NCBI GenBank assembly: GCA_035048485.1 | Contig: CM068588.1 | Span: 22,714,324-22,778,323 of the forward strand | DNA: 64,000 nucleotides | Reading direction: 5' to 3' | From: Pteria penguin | Lineage: Eukaryota > Mollusca > Bivalvia > Pterioida > Pteriidae | Shown: piece after piece, positions 10,400 to 22,200 of the stretch | How the letters are laid out: every line of letters begins with the position of its first letter | Numbering within the stretch: the stretch's first letter is position 1 | Notes under the pieces: generated by a model | What the model saw: only the letters and a program-made list of their open reading frames with translations | What the model was told of the DNA's origin: nothing | Database searches by the model: none | Translations under genes and position numbers: made by a program

Positions 10400-10974
10400 G
10401 GCAAACAAAGTGCATCTATGTTCTTTTCACTTCGAACTTAAATTTGCAATTCCTAAACGTGCAGAAATAAAATTCGTGGTTAGCGTTTGCTGTGCGCTAT
10501 GAATCCTATGATCACCGAATTGTGCTGTGATTAAAACGTTGGTAACCACTGATTTTTATATCATGATATGTATTATTAAAAACTGCAAAATAAAAAATAT
10601 TTATAATACCAAACAAAATTTATACATCATTGCTTTCTTTGGTCCAACTTACAGAAGTGGAATTGATTCTGTTCGTTCCTTGTGGACCACAAAAGAACAT
10701 TCAAATTTGTTGCTGCAATTTTCAATATAGCGGGTTGCTACACAATCTAAAAGAAACCCTATAGAATGATATTTAGAAGTATTAAATACTTTTGGTAAAT
10801 AAATACCGTAATTTGAGTCTGATGTTACAAGACATGTTTAGATGTAAAAAGTAAATTCAAGCTCGTAATTCAGATTTTGCAAAATTCGGCGATAATTATT
10901 TTTTTTTCACATTTGGTAATGCCAAATAGATAATTCTCGGTGATAGAATAATTGCTACTAGAATCACATTCATG
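10400..10974. other. AT-rich intergenic stretch, no gene seen
   Basis: Lies between a MITE and the duplicated promoter block. I see only short frames. Confidence 0.35.
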
Positions 10975-11215
10975 CACAGAAGTGAGATGATTACTCGATG
11001 TGCATCTAGCAGGTGTCGTCCTAAACAGGAGTAATTACCACGGAGTGAAAATGAGACTAATTAGCAATATTGCAATATGTCGCTTGACACATACACCAGT
11101 AATTATTAGATGTATCTGATAATTAGACCATGGGTATATATGTGCATACTTGGACTAGGTACACCATTTCATATTCACAACTTGTCAGATAATAAACTGA
11201 ATCATAATTCCTATC
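10975..11215 (+). promoter_or_regulatory. Duplicated promoter block, copy 2
   Basis: Inverted near-identical copy of 6637-6875. It carries TATATAT at 11135-11141, about 75 bases upstream of the ATG at 11216, and ATTGCAATA upstream of that. A TATA-driven intronless gene with a short leader is the simplest reading. Confidence 0.6.
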
Positions 11216-11956
11216 ATGATGAATACAACCCTACGACAGATTGAGGGCAGCGAATCCGGTGAATGGAGATTTTATGAGGTATCAAGCACTTCACCTCGTG
11301 GCGTTAAGGACTTCCGACCATTGGCCTCATCCACCTTCATTGAGAATCCATCTTGTAGGAAGCATGGGGTCTGCCCGATAGCTTCGTCCACCTTTATAGA
11401 CGAGCATTCTATGAGAGCTGTTGGTTCCCATTCTAAAGATGTTACCAGTGTCACTTGCAAGTCGTCCTCTGCGAGTATCTGCACATGGTCCATACACGAA
11501 CAGACAGACATCTGGTTGGAGGACTCCTACATGAGAGACGTAGTTCCTACTTCAGCAAGCTACAGGGAAAACGGACGTCGCTTGCCTCGACACAGCACAC
11601 GGAAGCATCTATATGACCGAGATCACAGAGTTCCCGATTCGGACGACAACAGTGATGACGGAAATGATGACTTTGAGGACTTCTATGCGACTCATCAACG
11701 ACCCGAAGTCCCAGGCAGAGAGGACGTACCAGAGTGGTCCACAAATTATGACACTGCTCTTCAGACTCGACCAGAGGTCCCGGGCCAAGAAGAATCATCT
11801 CCTGCTGGTACATCACACAGACGTCTTCTTCATAGAAACAAAGCATCGGCTCGTCTTGCAGATTCGAGTGATTTGAGGTTCAAACGTGACGTCATCAGGA
11901 GGATGAAGAAATTCAACAAGGAATTCATGGCAAATGAGACACTTGTGGTGGTGTAA
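11216..11956 (+). CDS. Intronless 246-codon gene, copy 2, function unknown
   Basis: Inverted paralogue of the gene at 5896-6636, also exactly 246 codons, ATG to TAA, no intron. The N-terminal 112 residues are almost identical between copies. From about residue 113 they diverge: this copy has SYRENG where the other has a shorter segment, SDDNSDDGNDDFED in the acidic stretch, changed linkers between the two RPEVPG(R/Q)E repeats, and lacks a four-residue insert near the end. All length changes are multiples of three, and the basic helix RRMKKFNKEFMANE is kept. That pattern indicates protein-level constraint with a fast-changing middle. No signal peptide, membrane segment or known domain is visible. 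Start choice: an ATG at 11219 is also in frame, one codon further in. Confidence 0.7.
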   Translation: MMNTTLRQIEGSESGEWRFYEVSSTSPRGVKDFRPLASSTFIENPSCRKHGVCPIASSTFIDEHSMRAVGSHSKDVTSVTCKSSSASICTWSIHEQTDIWLEDSYMRDVVPTSASYRENGRRLPRHSTRKHLYDRDHRVPDSDDNSDDGNDDFEDFYATHQRPEVPGREDVPEWSTNYDTALQTRPEVPGQEESSPAGTSHRRLLHRNKASARLADSSDLRFKRDVIRRMKKFNKEFMANETLVVV

Positions 11957-12510
11957 ATCTGTACTTATATAACATATCACAACTTAGTGCTATATTGATA
12001 TAATAGTGCAGTGTTTTTGTTTGTTTTATGTTGGTATCAATGTTCTGTTATTATGGATACGAAGTAAAATTTTATCACCATATCTCGTCTTGTTTGCTTT
12101 GTAAATTTTTACCATATATAAAAGTCCACACTAAAGTTTCGCAATGCGGTTTATACAGTTCTTCCAGGTATCTACCGATTTTATATTTTATGTTTAGTTT
12201 ATATCTACATGTACACTCCACCCTCTCTTTTCCCGGTAAACTTTATATTACAATATGGTTTTCTGGGGAGATTCGTACCAGAACATTTTCCCTCTATTTA
12301 ATGGCTTTCTAAGCAATATTTTCGGCTTTGATGTACAACACATTTCCACTACATGTATATGACTTGTTTACATAGCAACTTCTTAGGACTTTGGGGTAAT
12401 AGTTGGTTTTCGGTAATACTTTACGGGAACATTTATTTGGCATATTCAGTGAAGTGGAATTATTCAGAGTTACGCGCTAAATATAGATTACCAAAGTGAA
12501 GATCCAGATG

Positions 12511-12624
12511 GGTTTGTATTAGTCCTATAATATATGACCTCGACCTTCTTTATATTTGGTTGATCGACCTATCAACCAAATATATAGAAGGTCGAGGTCA
12601 TATATTATAGGACTAGGTTTGTAT
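12511..12624. mobile_element. Hairpin (foldback) MITE with 9-bp target duplication
   Basis: 96-bp element at 12520-12615 that is almost one palindrome: arms of 45 bases starting TAGTCCTATAATATATGACC, one mismatch, six-base loop. It is flanked by the perfect direct repeat GGTTTGTAT (12511-12519 and 12616-12624). A 9-bp duplication with foldback arms fits the Mutator-like superfamily by size. That assignment is inference. Confidence 0.8.
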
Positions 12625-12629
12625 GCATA

Positions 12630-14770
12630 TGTTTCATTATAATTGTTTTACCGGCATATGACGAGAGCCGCAGTTCAGTAGGGGCGGATGCCCGAAGGAA
12701 AACTGCCGAACTTCTGAAAGTACCTCATCGGAAAGATCTTAAAATAACTTCATGTTTGACTATTATTGGCAGTTTTTGTCATAACTGAAAAGTAAATGAT
12801 CAGTTCACTGAAATATATGTCTCAAAGACCGGCGCACATGTATAATTGTCAAAAATGTTTGAACCCGATCATTTGGGGGATCAGGAAAAACGACGTTTCA
12901 TTCAATCTTACTACAAGATTTCAATACAATTTAAATGGAGGGTATGTGCTTGCCTGTAGAACATTTAAAGTGCTATGTAAATCACAAATGATATTCTTCA
13001 TACGAAAACACTCCTCAATAAAAAAAAATGTGATTGTTTTCATTTATATGATCTCTGAAGATAGGTTTTCAATTTTCTTTTTTTTTTTTGGACGAACAAA
13101 TGTATCATACTTTCTAGAACTATGTACCAGATAAAACTCTATTCATGTGCCTTCCATCACCAGTTCAGAGAAATGAAATGAATTTCTCTATATTATCAGT
13201 TTTAGTGTTGCATGTATATGATATCTGCAGAACAAAGCACAAAGTAGAAATATTTCTAATAAAACAATAGAAATTTATTCATCTAGAAATAATCTATGAA
13301 GACCAAACAGTTAGTAACAATGGTTCAAATGGATTAATCTGAAAGGGGACTCTTACATAATAAAACATAATATATTCAAATTTCCTCAAAGCATTCTACA
13401 GATCTAAAAATGTCCAGCAATACAGATCATCAGAAACATCAATAACAAAAACAATACTATTATTACCATTATTATATTACACAGATGTGTGGACTGTAAA
13501 CTATCACAATGAATGTGTATATGCACATCACAGAAAAGCTTATTATATTATAAATAATAAATTACATGCATGAAAAATATACAGCTTTTACTTGATACAT
13601 AAGCAAAAGTACAATTACATATACTTGTGCTGTACTTTTTACATCTTTTATTGTATTACCTGTATCATACATGTACATATTATTGTAGAATTGTCTTAAA
13701 ATCTTTATGTCTATGTCACAGATGTAACATCAATAAGACATCGAAACAAAACAAATATGATTACAACATATTATAGAAACTTAACAAGAAACTATGTGGT
13801 CTACAGCATATTTTGACAAGTATTCAATTTAATTTAAAAGTCAGACTTAATCTGGATTAAATACTAGAGAAAGCATTCACAAAAATACCCTATACATGCA
13901 TTATGCAAGACACATTACTTAAAAACATTGTATACTGTAATTAGACGTAAGTTAAACACATTAACTGCAATAAGGATTTAATGTGCCCATTAAATTTCTT
14001 AAGTCTTATAACTACCTGTAGACAAACTACATGTACTGCATTATACTTTGAAGCAAGAGAATATGGAGCCACAAGTCAGTTACCTATAATACTTTTACAA
14101 TACTCTCTGGTTGAGTGGCATCATATGTACTATGTAGAAGTTTAAATGGAGTTTCTTACTGTTCTATAATTTAAAAAGATAACAATATCTATGGACATAA
14201 TTGAATGTCTTTAACAATTACTGATAATTTCATGTAAAAGTGTTGTTTTATGCTTAGCATTACTTGCACCAACTGGATATGAATTACACATAACCATAGT
14301 GAATAATACTGCTTAAGTAAATGGGGCAAGGAAACTATGAGATTTATATTTTTTCCTGTGAGCAATTTCTTATAATTCTTTATACATGTACATTTAATTC
14401 TTCAAACTGTAGCATGTTTTGCTGAATGTTAGTTACGTTTTCATTTATTGTTTTCTTTTGTGGGTTTTCTTTTTGTTATATGCCACTCTTTAGATTGCTG
14501 CAAGCATACATAAAATAAAGTTTGCTTCAAGTATCTTTTTCTAACATTTCAACATACATAATACTGATATATCCCATAATACCCTCTCTCAAGAGATAAT
14601 AATACTCCATACATTGTCAGCCTCGATAATACAAACAAACACTACTTCAGCTATAAACATTACAATAAAAACTGCACTGAATAGCTAACAATCCTCTATA
14701 ATTGTGCCTCACTAACCAACAAAGCTGTACACTTAACGTTACTAATGTAATAGCTAAAAAATGGTGTACT
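12630..14770. other. AT-rich intergenic stretch, no gene seen
   Basis: About 2 kb without a supported exon. The frame of 112 codons near 12796 has no splice context and low-complexity Phe runs. Confidence 0.4.
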
Positions 14771-14789
14771 TTTAGTCCATGTCACTAAC

Positions 14790-14870
14790 AAAATACTTTG
14801 TCTTGTTAACAAAATTATGTATCTTGTTAACAAAATTATATAAGCGTTTTGTTAACAAAATTCTTAACTT
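14790..14870 (+). repeat. Degenerate short tandem repeat (GTTAACAAAATT)
   Basis: CTTGTTAACAAAATTAT-like units occur about four times in a row (CTAACAAAATAC, TTGTTAACAAAATTATG, TTGTTAACAAAATTATA, TTGTTAACAAAATTC). Confidence 0.7.
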
Positions 14871-14878
14871 TGTTTATA

Positions 14879-15047
14879 AATACACCGATCCACTTTCGTC
14901 GAATGTTAAGCATTTTAGCGCAAAATACGACTATGATGACGTCATGCAAGGTTGGACAAGTCGGACATTTGATTATGACATCATAGGTATAACAATCAAA
15001 AGTCCGCCAAACATCGCTTTCTATGCTGAAAAGTGGATCGGTGTATT
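14879..15047 (+). mobile_element. TIR element (ACACCGATCCACTTT family), copy 1
   Basis: 169-bp element with inverted ends AATACACCGATCCACTTTC and GAAAAGTGGATCGGTGTATT. The interior has AATACGACTATGATGACGTC and TGATTATGACATCATAGG. A reverse-oriented copy lies at 27642-27810. No coding capacity; superfamily not assigned. Confidence 0.8.
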
Positions 15048-15049
15048 GT

Positions 15050-16215
15050 AAAATGGATCTTGATAAAATTCTTTGTTTAGTTTACAAAATTATAATGTCT
15101 TGCTTTACAAACTTATGTCATTTGTGACAAAAAGTACAATTTGGTCTTGCTTAAATGATACTTGCAAGGCTGTCCTTAATAAAATATGACATATACAAGT
15201 ATTTTGCTGACAAAATGTCTCTCTAAATAATCTGTGTAAATGTTCACAAGTGTCTACCGATAAGTCAAAATGTTATACTAAACATACCTTTATATACAAA
15301 TATATCTTTCTTAATATGCGCTGGTTGTGACTACTAAAAGACAGTTTGTGTATTTGGTTATGACATAAGCATTTGCTTGCAAAATAGCATATGTATGGTA
15401 CCATAAAAATTCACTAGGTAAAGATGTAAAGATTAGCACAAAATTATCGAAAATATTGTTCTCTCTTTTGTGGTGCACATGATTCAAACCATTTCAGGTA
15501 AAAATCTGAAGTAAATTCTTGGAGGTATCTCAATATATGTAGTATTCTCAAATGCCTTGAATAGGATGACAATGTAGCGCAATGCTTGGCGATTATATTT
15601 GATACTATAATATCTGATTATATATACTGGTAAAATTGGTAATGAGAAATCAACATTTCCAGCTCCTTCAAGGAAAGAACCTACAAGAACCATCTACTAT
15701 ACCCATGTAAATACATATATGAAGTCAATCAAATTTATATTTCAAATTTATAGTAAAAACAAAAGGTACAGACATCTACCACTTTCTTTTTGTTTTGTTA
15801 GGTTATGTAGTATAGAAAAGTCTTGTTCTTTTGCAGAATGTTTGATGCAAGAAAATATTGAATATAGACAAGCTGAACTACATTTTGATCTTCCATGGTA
15901 GGTATATGTATAACGTACCTAACCACTGAAAATAAGTAACTTGACTTGACAAAAACTTTACTTATTATTTTAAGAAAGATATCAAGATTTTAAAACTATT
16001 TTCTACATGCCAGTACATTTTCAAGTTCAAAACTTTATCTTTAAAAAAAATATCTTATTTTTACTCTCAATTTTTCCATATTTTTGGTAATTCATATCTT
16101 TTTTTATGTATATATGTTAAAAATTTGAACTGTGTACATCCATAAAAATTTAACAAATCCTAAAACTCCTGGATATATAAAATAAAAAATTTGTAAGTAC
16201 TTTTCTAGTGATGGA
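15050..16215. other. AT-rich stretch downstream of the four-exon gene
   Basis: Presumed 3' flank of the minus-strand gene ending at 16221. No further coding exon was found, nor a clean AATAAA close to the stop. Confidence 0.35.
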
Positions 16216-16220
16216 AATGA

Positions 16221-19200
16221 TCATGCACACATGACCTCATTTTGAACTGGTTGCGGAGCCGACCATGCCACTGTTGGTTGTGGTTGCCTAGGGATGGATG
16301 TCTGTTGAGGTGGTGATGGTGCTTGCCAAACCACTTGTGGCTCTGGTGGTGACACAGTAGGAGGAAGAGATATCACATTACCTTGTGGTGCTGTAGACAT
16401 ACCATTTTGAGCAGGGAGCTGGGACGGAGGATGAGGCTCGTAATTAGAATTAATAGAAACAGATGGTACAGCAGTGTCAACTGATGTTGAGACTTTGGCA
16501 GTCTGAGGACGATGATCTGCTTCATGCCATGTCATACATCTAGCCACACTTTCTCTTACTGGGATTTTTGCTGACAATGCTCTATTTTTGCGATTGAGTA
16601 AGCTCAGTTTCAAAGCGTCATTATTCATAGCATTGATGATAGTTTTGTTTGGATTTGCTGTTTCGCTGCCATGAGCATATCTGTATGAAGTTGTATCTCC
16701 TGTTTCAAATGAGTTCTTTGGTTTGGATACATAAATCTGGGGAACACCTGCTTTGGTCTTGAAATCATTGCGATATGTTGAGGTCAGGGGCCGTGTTGTA
16801 CGTTGTACATATTCTTTTTCTGGCATCCATGTTATAAAATCTTGTTTAAAACTGTACCCTCTATTTGGGTTTCTTCTTCTTCCAAGACCCTATTGAAAAT
16901 AATTGAAAAAAGTTTTATTATCGTCAGTATCTTTAACTTTCACAACATTGTTCTCATTCTAGACATCCATTAGAGAACATATATTACATGTGATAATTTC
17001 CCCCTTTTTCCAAAATTTTATACACATCTGAATATTTATTTCTTTTTTAAAACTACTATTTGTTCTTTTTGTTACACAGAGTTACATCCACATTTGGGAT
17101 AGCATCTGACATAAAATAATTGTTACAAATTCCAATTCTATGGAAACAGATTTTAAAACTCAGGGAAATGATGGTACAAAAATGATGTTTCCATTGGAAA
17201 TCTATGACGTCATGATTGTTTCACATCTGATCCTGTCCCAAATGGGAAATAAATCTCTTTAATGAAAAGACTCAATAAACACTATGGACTTTATATGAAG
17301 ATTAGAGAGGTTCAAAAGTTGTGCCCTGGACTCTAAATATGATGTTAAAGTTACATCCTATAGTAAATTATTACATGTACATGTATTTAAGTAAGAATTG
17401 ATTGTGTAATTCTGTATCCATTATCTCTCTTTATAGCTCTTTGTTTAAAATTCCATCCAAAATGTGCAAAAGGGAGAAAATGACATGTTAATCATGTGAT
17501 TATTACTTAATAAAAGAAAGTTTTACTGTTGTTTTATCATTAAAAACGTTAATTATCTCCCCCTTGTTTATATTATAAGAGTTATCTTTCTTATTCCATT
17601 AAATTTATTTGTACTTTATTAAACAAAAACAAACCTGTTCAAAATAGAGGGCATCATTTAGAAAGGCTTCTCTGTTGTCATGATGTGAGAACACATGCTT
17701 GACTGTAGGTTGCTGAAAAAAAGAAATCAAACTTGTACATTGTACATGTATGTAAAATAGATAAATCATTTGTTGGTGGGAATCTGGACAAATTAACAGA
17801 AAACTATCAAATTATGTGAATTTTAATTAATACCAAATTAGAACCTTCCTGAAATCAATTCACAAATCATACCATATACCATGATTGAAAAATAACTTAG
17901 ATAAAAGTAAACATACAATACTATTAATTACTGAAATGGATGTTGTTTACCGGTAATTCAATGCCATATAAAATATTGTCCAAGAATCCAGTAAAGTATG
18001 AAGGACATGGTTTATTACAACAAGTGTAAGTAGAAATGTATGCACTCATAAAATTTGAAGGAAAAAACTGATAAAACAGAAAGACCATTGCAAAAAATAC
18101 TTCTATAATTTTTTTAATGCACCTGTAATAAAACATTACACTTTAGAATGTTAACATAGACCAAAATCAGTTATTTTCTTGCATGCATTTATTTTGAAAC
18201 TACAATTTTTTGTAGAGAGTTCATTCCAAAACAAAACAGATCTTGTGTCCCTAAAACAAATAAATGTACTCAATTTGTAGTACCAAATTGCTTTGTGACC
18301 CTTATTTGAATTCTTCAATTAAAAAATATCAAAAAAGAAGGCAAATATCTGACCTAAATTTTGTTTGTTTATTGTTTTACATGACATCATCTGCTTGATA
18401 CCTTGTGATAATATTTTCACCTATGTAGCAAACCCCTTCCCAAGCAGTGAGGAATCTTTTAAAATGTCTACCAAGCTCTTGCCGTCTTGTCTGAAAGAGT
18501 TCTCAGTTGGACTAAACCCCAGGACCCTTTAGCCTTAAGCCAAGTACACAACTGAAGGAGCTACACCACCTCCCAAAAATAAGTCCATTACTATGGTGAT
18601 GGCAGTGTATAACAACAGATCTCTGTGTCAGACAATTAACATTAAGATCTGCAATGTGTGTTCACAAAGCTTAACAGGAATTCTTAGAGGAAAAGAGACG
18701 GAGTATTGCAGCATAATGAACACTTCCATCCTTCCGGAGAAAAAAAAAAGAAAGACACTACATGCATAGCTATTCTTCCATGTGTTGAATTAACTACATA
18801 TATAATGCATTTTCAAAAACAGCCATTCTTGAGGGATGATGTTTGCTGAGGAAGGAGTCCCAATTGAGTGCCAATAAAGACACTGGTAAATCACACTCAA
18901 ATCTTATTACCAGTACTAAATTCTTTACACATTGTACATACATGTGTTAGCATTCAATCAATACTGTGTGTATTTTGTAATGACCTGTGAATACACAGTC
19001 TATATATTTGTTCACAATCTTCATGTTTGAAAAATATTTTCAAAAGGGTTAAATGGCATGAAATAGGTAGTTGATATCTTAGAATTATCTGATATTGGTA
19101 TAGTGGAGAAACATTGAATTCAAGTATTGATTGCTGGTGATTTAGTTATTGAGCACAATAAACGTATATCAAGGGTCAGTCTTATCTAAGCTATGTCGCT

Positions 19201-22200
19201 ATGTAGGTAGCACCATTAGGTGTAGAAGAGGGTTTATCGCTTGCTTTTAATTCCTCGGGCTAATAAATAAATCAAGGTCATGGAATTTTACCTTTCCCCT
19301 CATTCACAACTTTATACGGATATTCAATAACATTACAGAGCTTACAAAGTTTCTAATATATTAAACACTGATTTTCTAATGTTACTCAGTACTGTTAAGA
19401 ATTAAATTTCCATTGTATTTTATGTATACAAATATATTCTCTTCTCACAGTATGGAACTTTGTAAGCTCTGTAATGTTACTGAATATCCGTATAAAGTTG
19501 TGAATGAGGGGAAAGGTAAAATTCCATGTCAGTATTTGAAGTTAGTTCCAAAAATCAAAAGGATTTGATTTTTCTTTAGGTTTTGATATTACAAATATCG
19601 CTATATGCTCTAGGTCATTTTTGCTAGTTAATTTTGGGAGGGGAGGAATGAAACGTGAACAGAACTTGCGGCTAGCAAAGATAATTCTATATTTATAACA
19701 TACACCTGTAACATGTTAATAAATTGAACTTGGAAACTTGTGATTCTGATGAATTTTAAGAAATTAAATTACAATTTGTCACATTTATTATATATATATA
19801 TAATTTTATTTATTGCATAGCAAAAATTGAGGTAGTATGAAACTGCAAGTGTGGTATGAATTTGCAGGTGTATTCAAATAAATAGTTCTGTTCCTACACT
19901 CAGATCCTTTCTTCCAAAATTGTTTTGTAAGGTAGGATGTATTTATTTAAACTGAAACAAACTCAAACACTTTGAACTGTAAAATGTTTGAATTGTGATA
20001 TCTCATTACCATGGTACATGTAGGTAGTATACATGGTACACATCACACCTTGTACATTTGTTCTCCTTACAATACCAGTGTTTCCAATCAGTAATCTTTA
20101 TCTTTGTATTATTATATACTAAAATATTGTTTTAAAATCTGTAAAGCTGTGATCGATATACAATAACATATCTAACCAAGTGTTTTAAGGAATTCAGGTT
20201 TCAGCCGAGTTATTTTAAAGAATTTAGGTACCGGCATGTACTCGTTATCTAGATGCAACTCCTGTTTAAAGATTTTTAACATTCTCAATTTTGATGTTAT
20301 CATCTACAGATGCTTTTAATATTTCCTTTAAAGATTATAATAAAAAAGAAAAAAAAAAAGATTTAACATAAAGCAGCTTTACTAGTAGTTAGTGCATACA
20401 GGCTACATGGGACAACATAAAAATATGTATGTTTCCAAGGCAAAACTATTGATTTGTTGTGCACTGTTACCTGGCTGCTATTTACATACCAGGTATATAT
20501 GGGTATTGTTATATTGTTCATTCAAAGGTCTTTTATGCACCCTCAATGACAGATACCATATAACAAATTGCTAAGGTGTTTGCATTAGTAAGTAATACTC
20601 CTTTGCATGGTCATTTTCATGTCATTTATAAATCATACAAAAAAAAATGACATTCCTGTGCATTAAATATTTATAAAACAGTCTAATATCATTCTATTCC
20701 ATACTGGACAGTAGGTGTGAGATCTGACACAGCCTACAATTAGTTTTACATTACAAGAACGTTGGTTTTTCAATGTCTACATATTTTAACAAACCCAAAG
20801 TTAATGTGATTTAATTATTTGCTGTCAGAATGTGGTAGCTAGATGAATATCTGACAAATTAAACAGATAATATCAGCATGATCAACAGCACTGTTTGTAT
20901 CTAGGCAGTTTACATGTGAATTGGAAATCTATAAGGTGGAGGTTTAAAAGCTCTATAAACATTCATCTAGAACAGTAAGCAAACATACAGGTCATGAATA
21001 CCAGTCTAATGTGTCTGTAATGACGATGCACATCAATTTATTATAAGGCAGTTAAATAGTCTTTGTTTCAAATAGGAAATAAAAGAGTTTACTTGAGGTA
21101 AATTAGCAATCTAATTAAAGTTAGGTATCTTCTTGGACATAAGTAGAATGAGCAAGCATTCAAATAATTGATTAAGTGAGACAGAGTAAGAATTTTTTAT
21201 TCCAGACAATTGTCTTATATGCTGGGACAAATGTTTACATCTACAAAAAGATAATAATGTGGGTGTTTTCTGAAAGATGAAACTAGAGTAAGTAAGCCAC
21301 CAAACTTGATTGGCAGAGACACTGGCATTATTGTTTTCTTGTGCAAACAGCTAGGGATCAAGTCTAGAGTTACATAACTTAAAAGATCACAGAAACAATG
21401 TAGTAACCAATGGCATATGATTTTGTGCTCTTTTATCATCAAACTGTGTCAAAAGAAAGAGATTTAAAAGACAATTATTTAAATCTATGCAAATGATTTA
21501 TACATGTGTAAGAACAGAAACTCTTGAATAACACTTAAGTATGCAAAATACAAAATAACAATTTACTGTTTAAATAACTACCAAAGAGTAGACATTTATT
21601 ATACTATTTAAAAAAAAACCTACTAATGTATACTATATAGGTATATATAGCATAAACACTTACATATTTCATAATAACAGACTTTATTCAAGATTTGTTT
21701 TATAAGCAGAACCTGTGATCAGGTGTCTGATTCAGGAACCAGATGGTTTTGGTTTAGATGTAATGTACTAGTTACCAGTCCTTTGGATAAGATGGTAAAA
21801 ACCAGAATTGCATATCAACATTTGACTTTAGTATGATAAGTGCCCTCCCTTGCTTGGGATTTCTCTGTTACGTCAGTCAGTCAATACTAGTTAAGCTATG
21901 CACCAGGAAGGTGCTGCAATATCTGTTTAATTATAGACCAAGAGTGGTATTAAACAATCATCAATCATTGTTTAAGCTGTCAAACACTTAGATAAAAAGG
22001 TATCATAATAGAATATTCTGTCATCACACATCTGTTTCTTTTTTTATTATACATGATGATTTCAAAATCTCTTAAACAAAGGAATAAATTATAAAATCAT
22101 ATGTAAATACTGTTAAATATTTTATATTTTCCACATAAAGTTCCCTTCACACTACAGATTCATATATATAATCTTACCAGAGGATATGACAATGAGTGAC

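Noticed and set aside
12796..13134. Plus-strand frame of 112 codons
   Set aside because: Phe-run and AT-driven codons, no homologous match I recognise and no promoter or splice signals.
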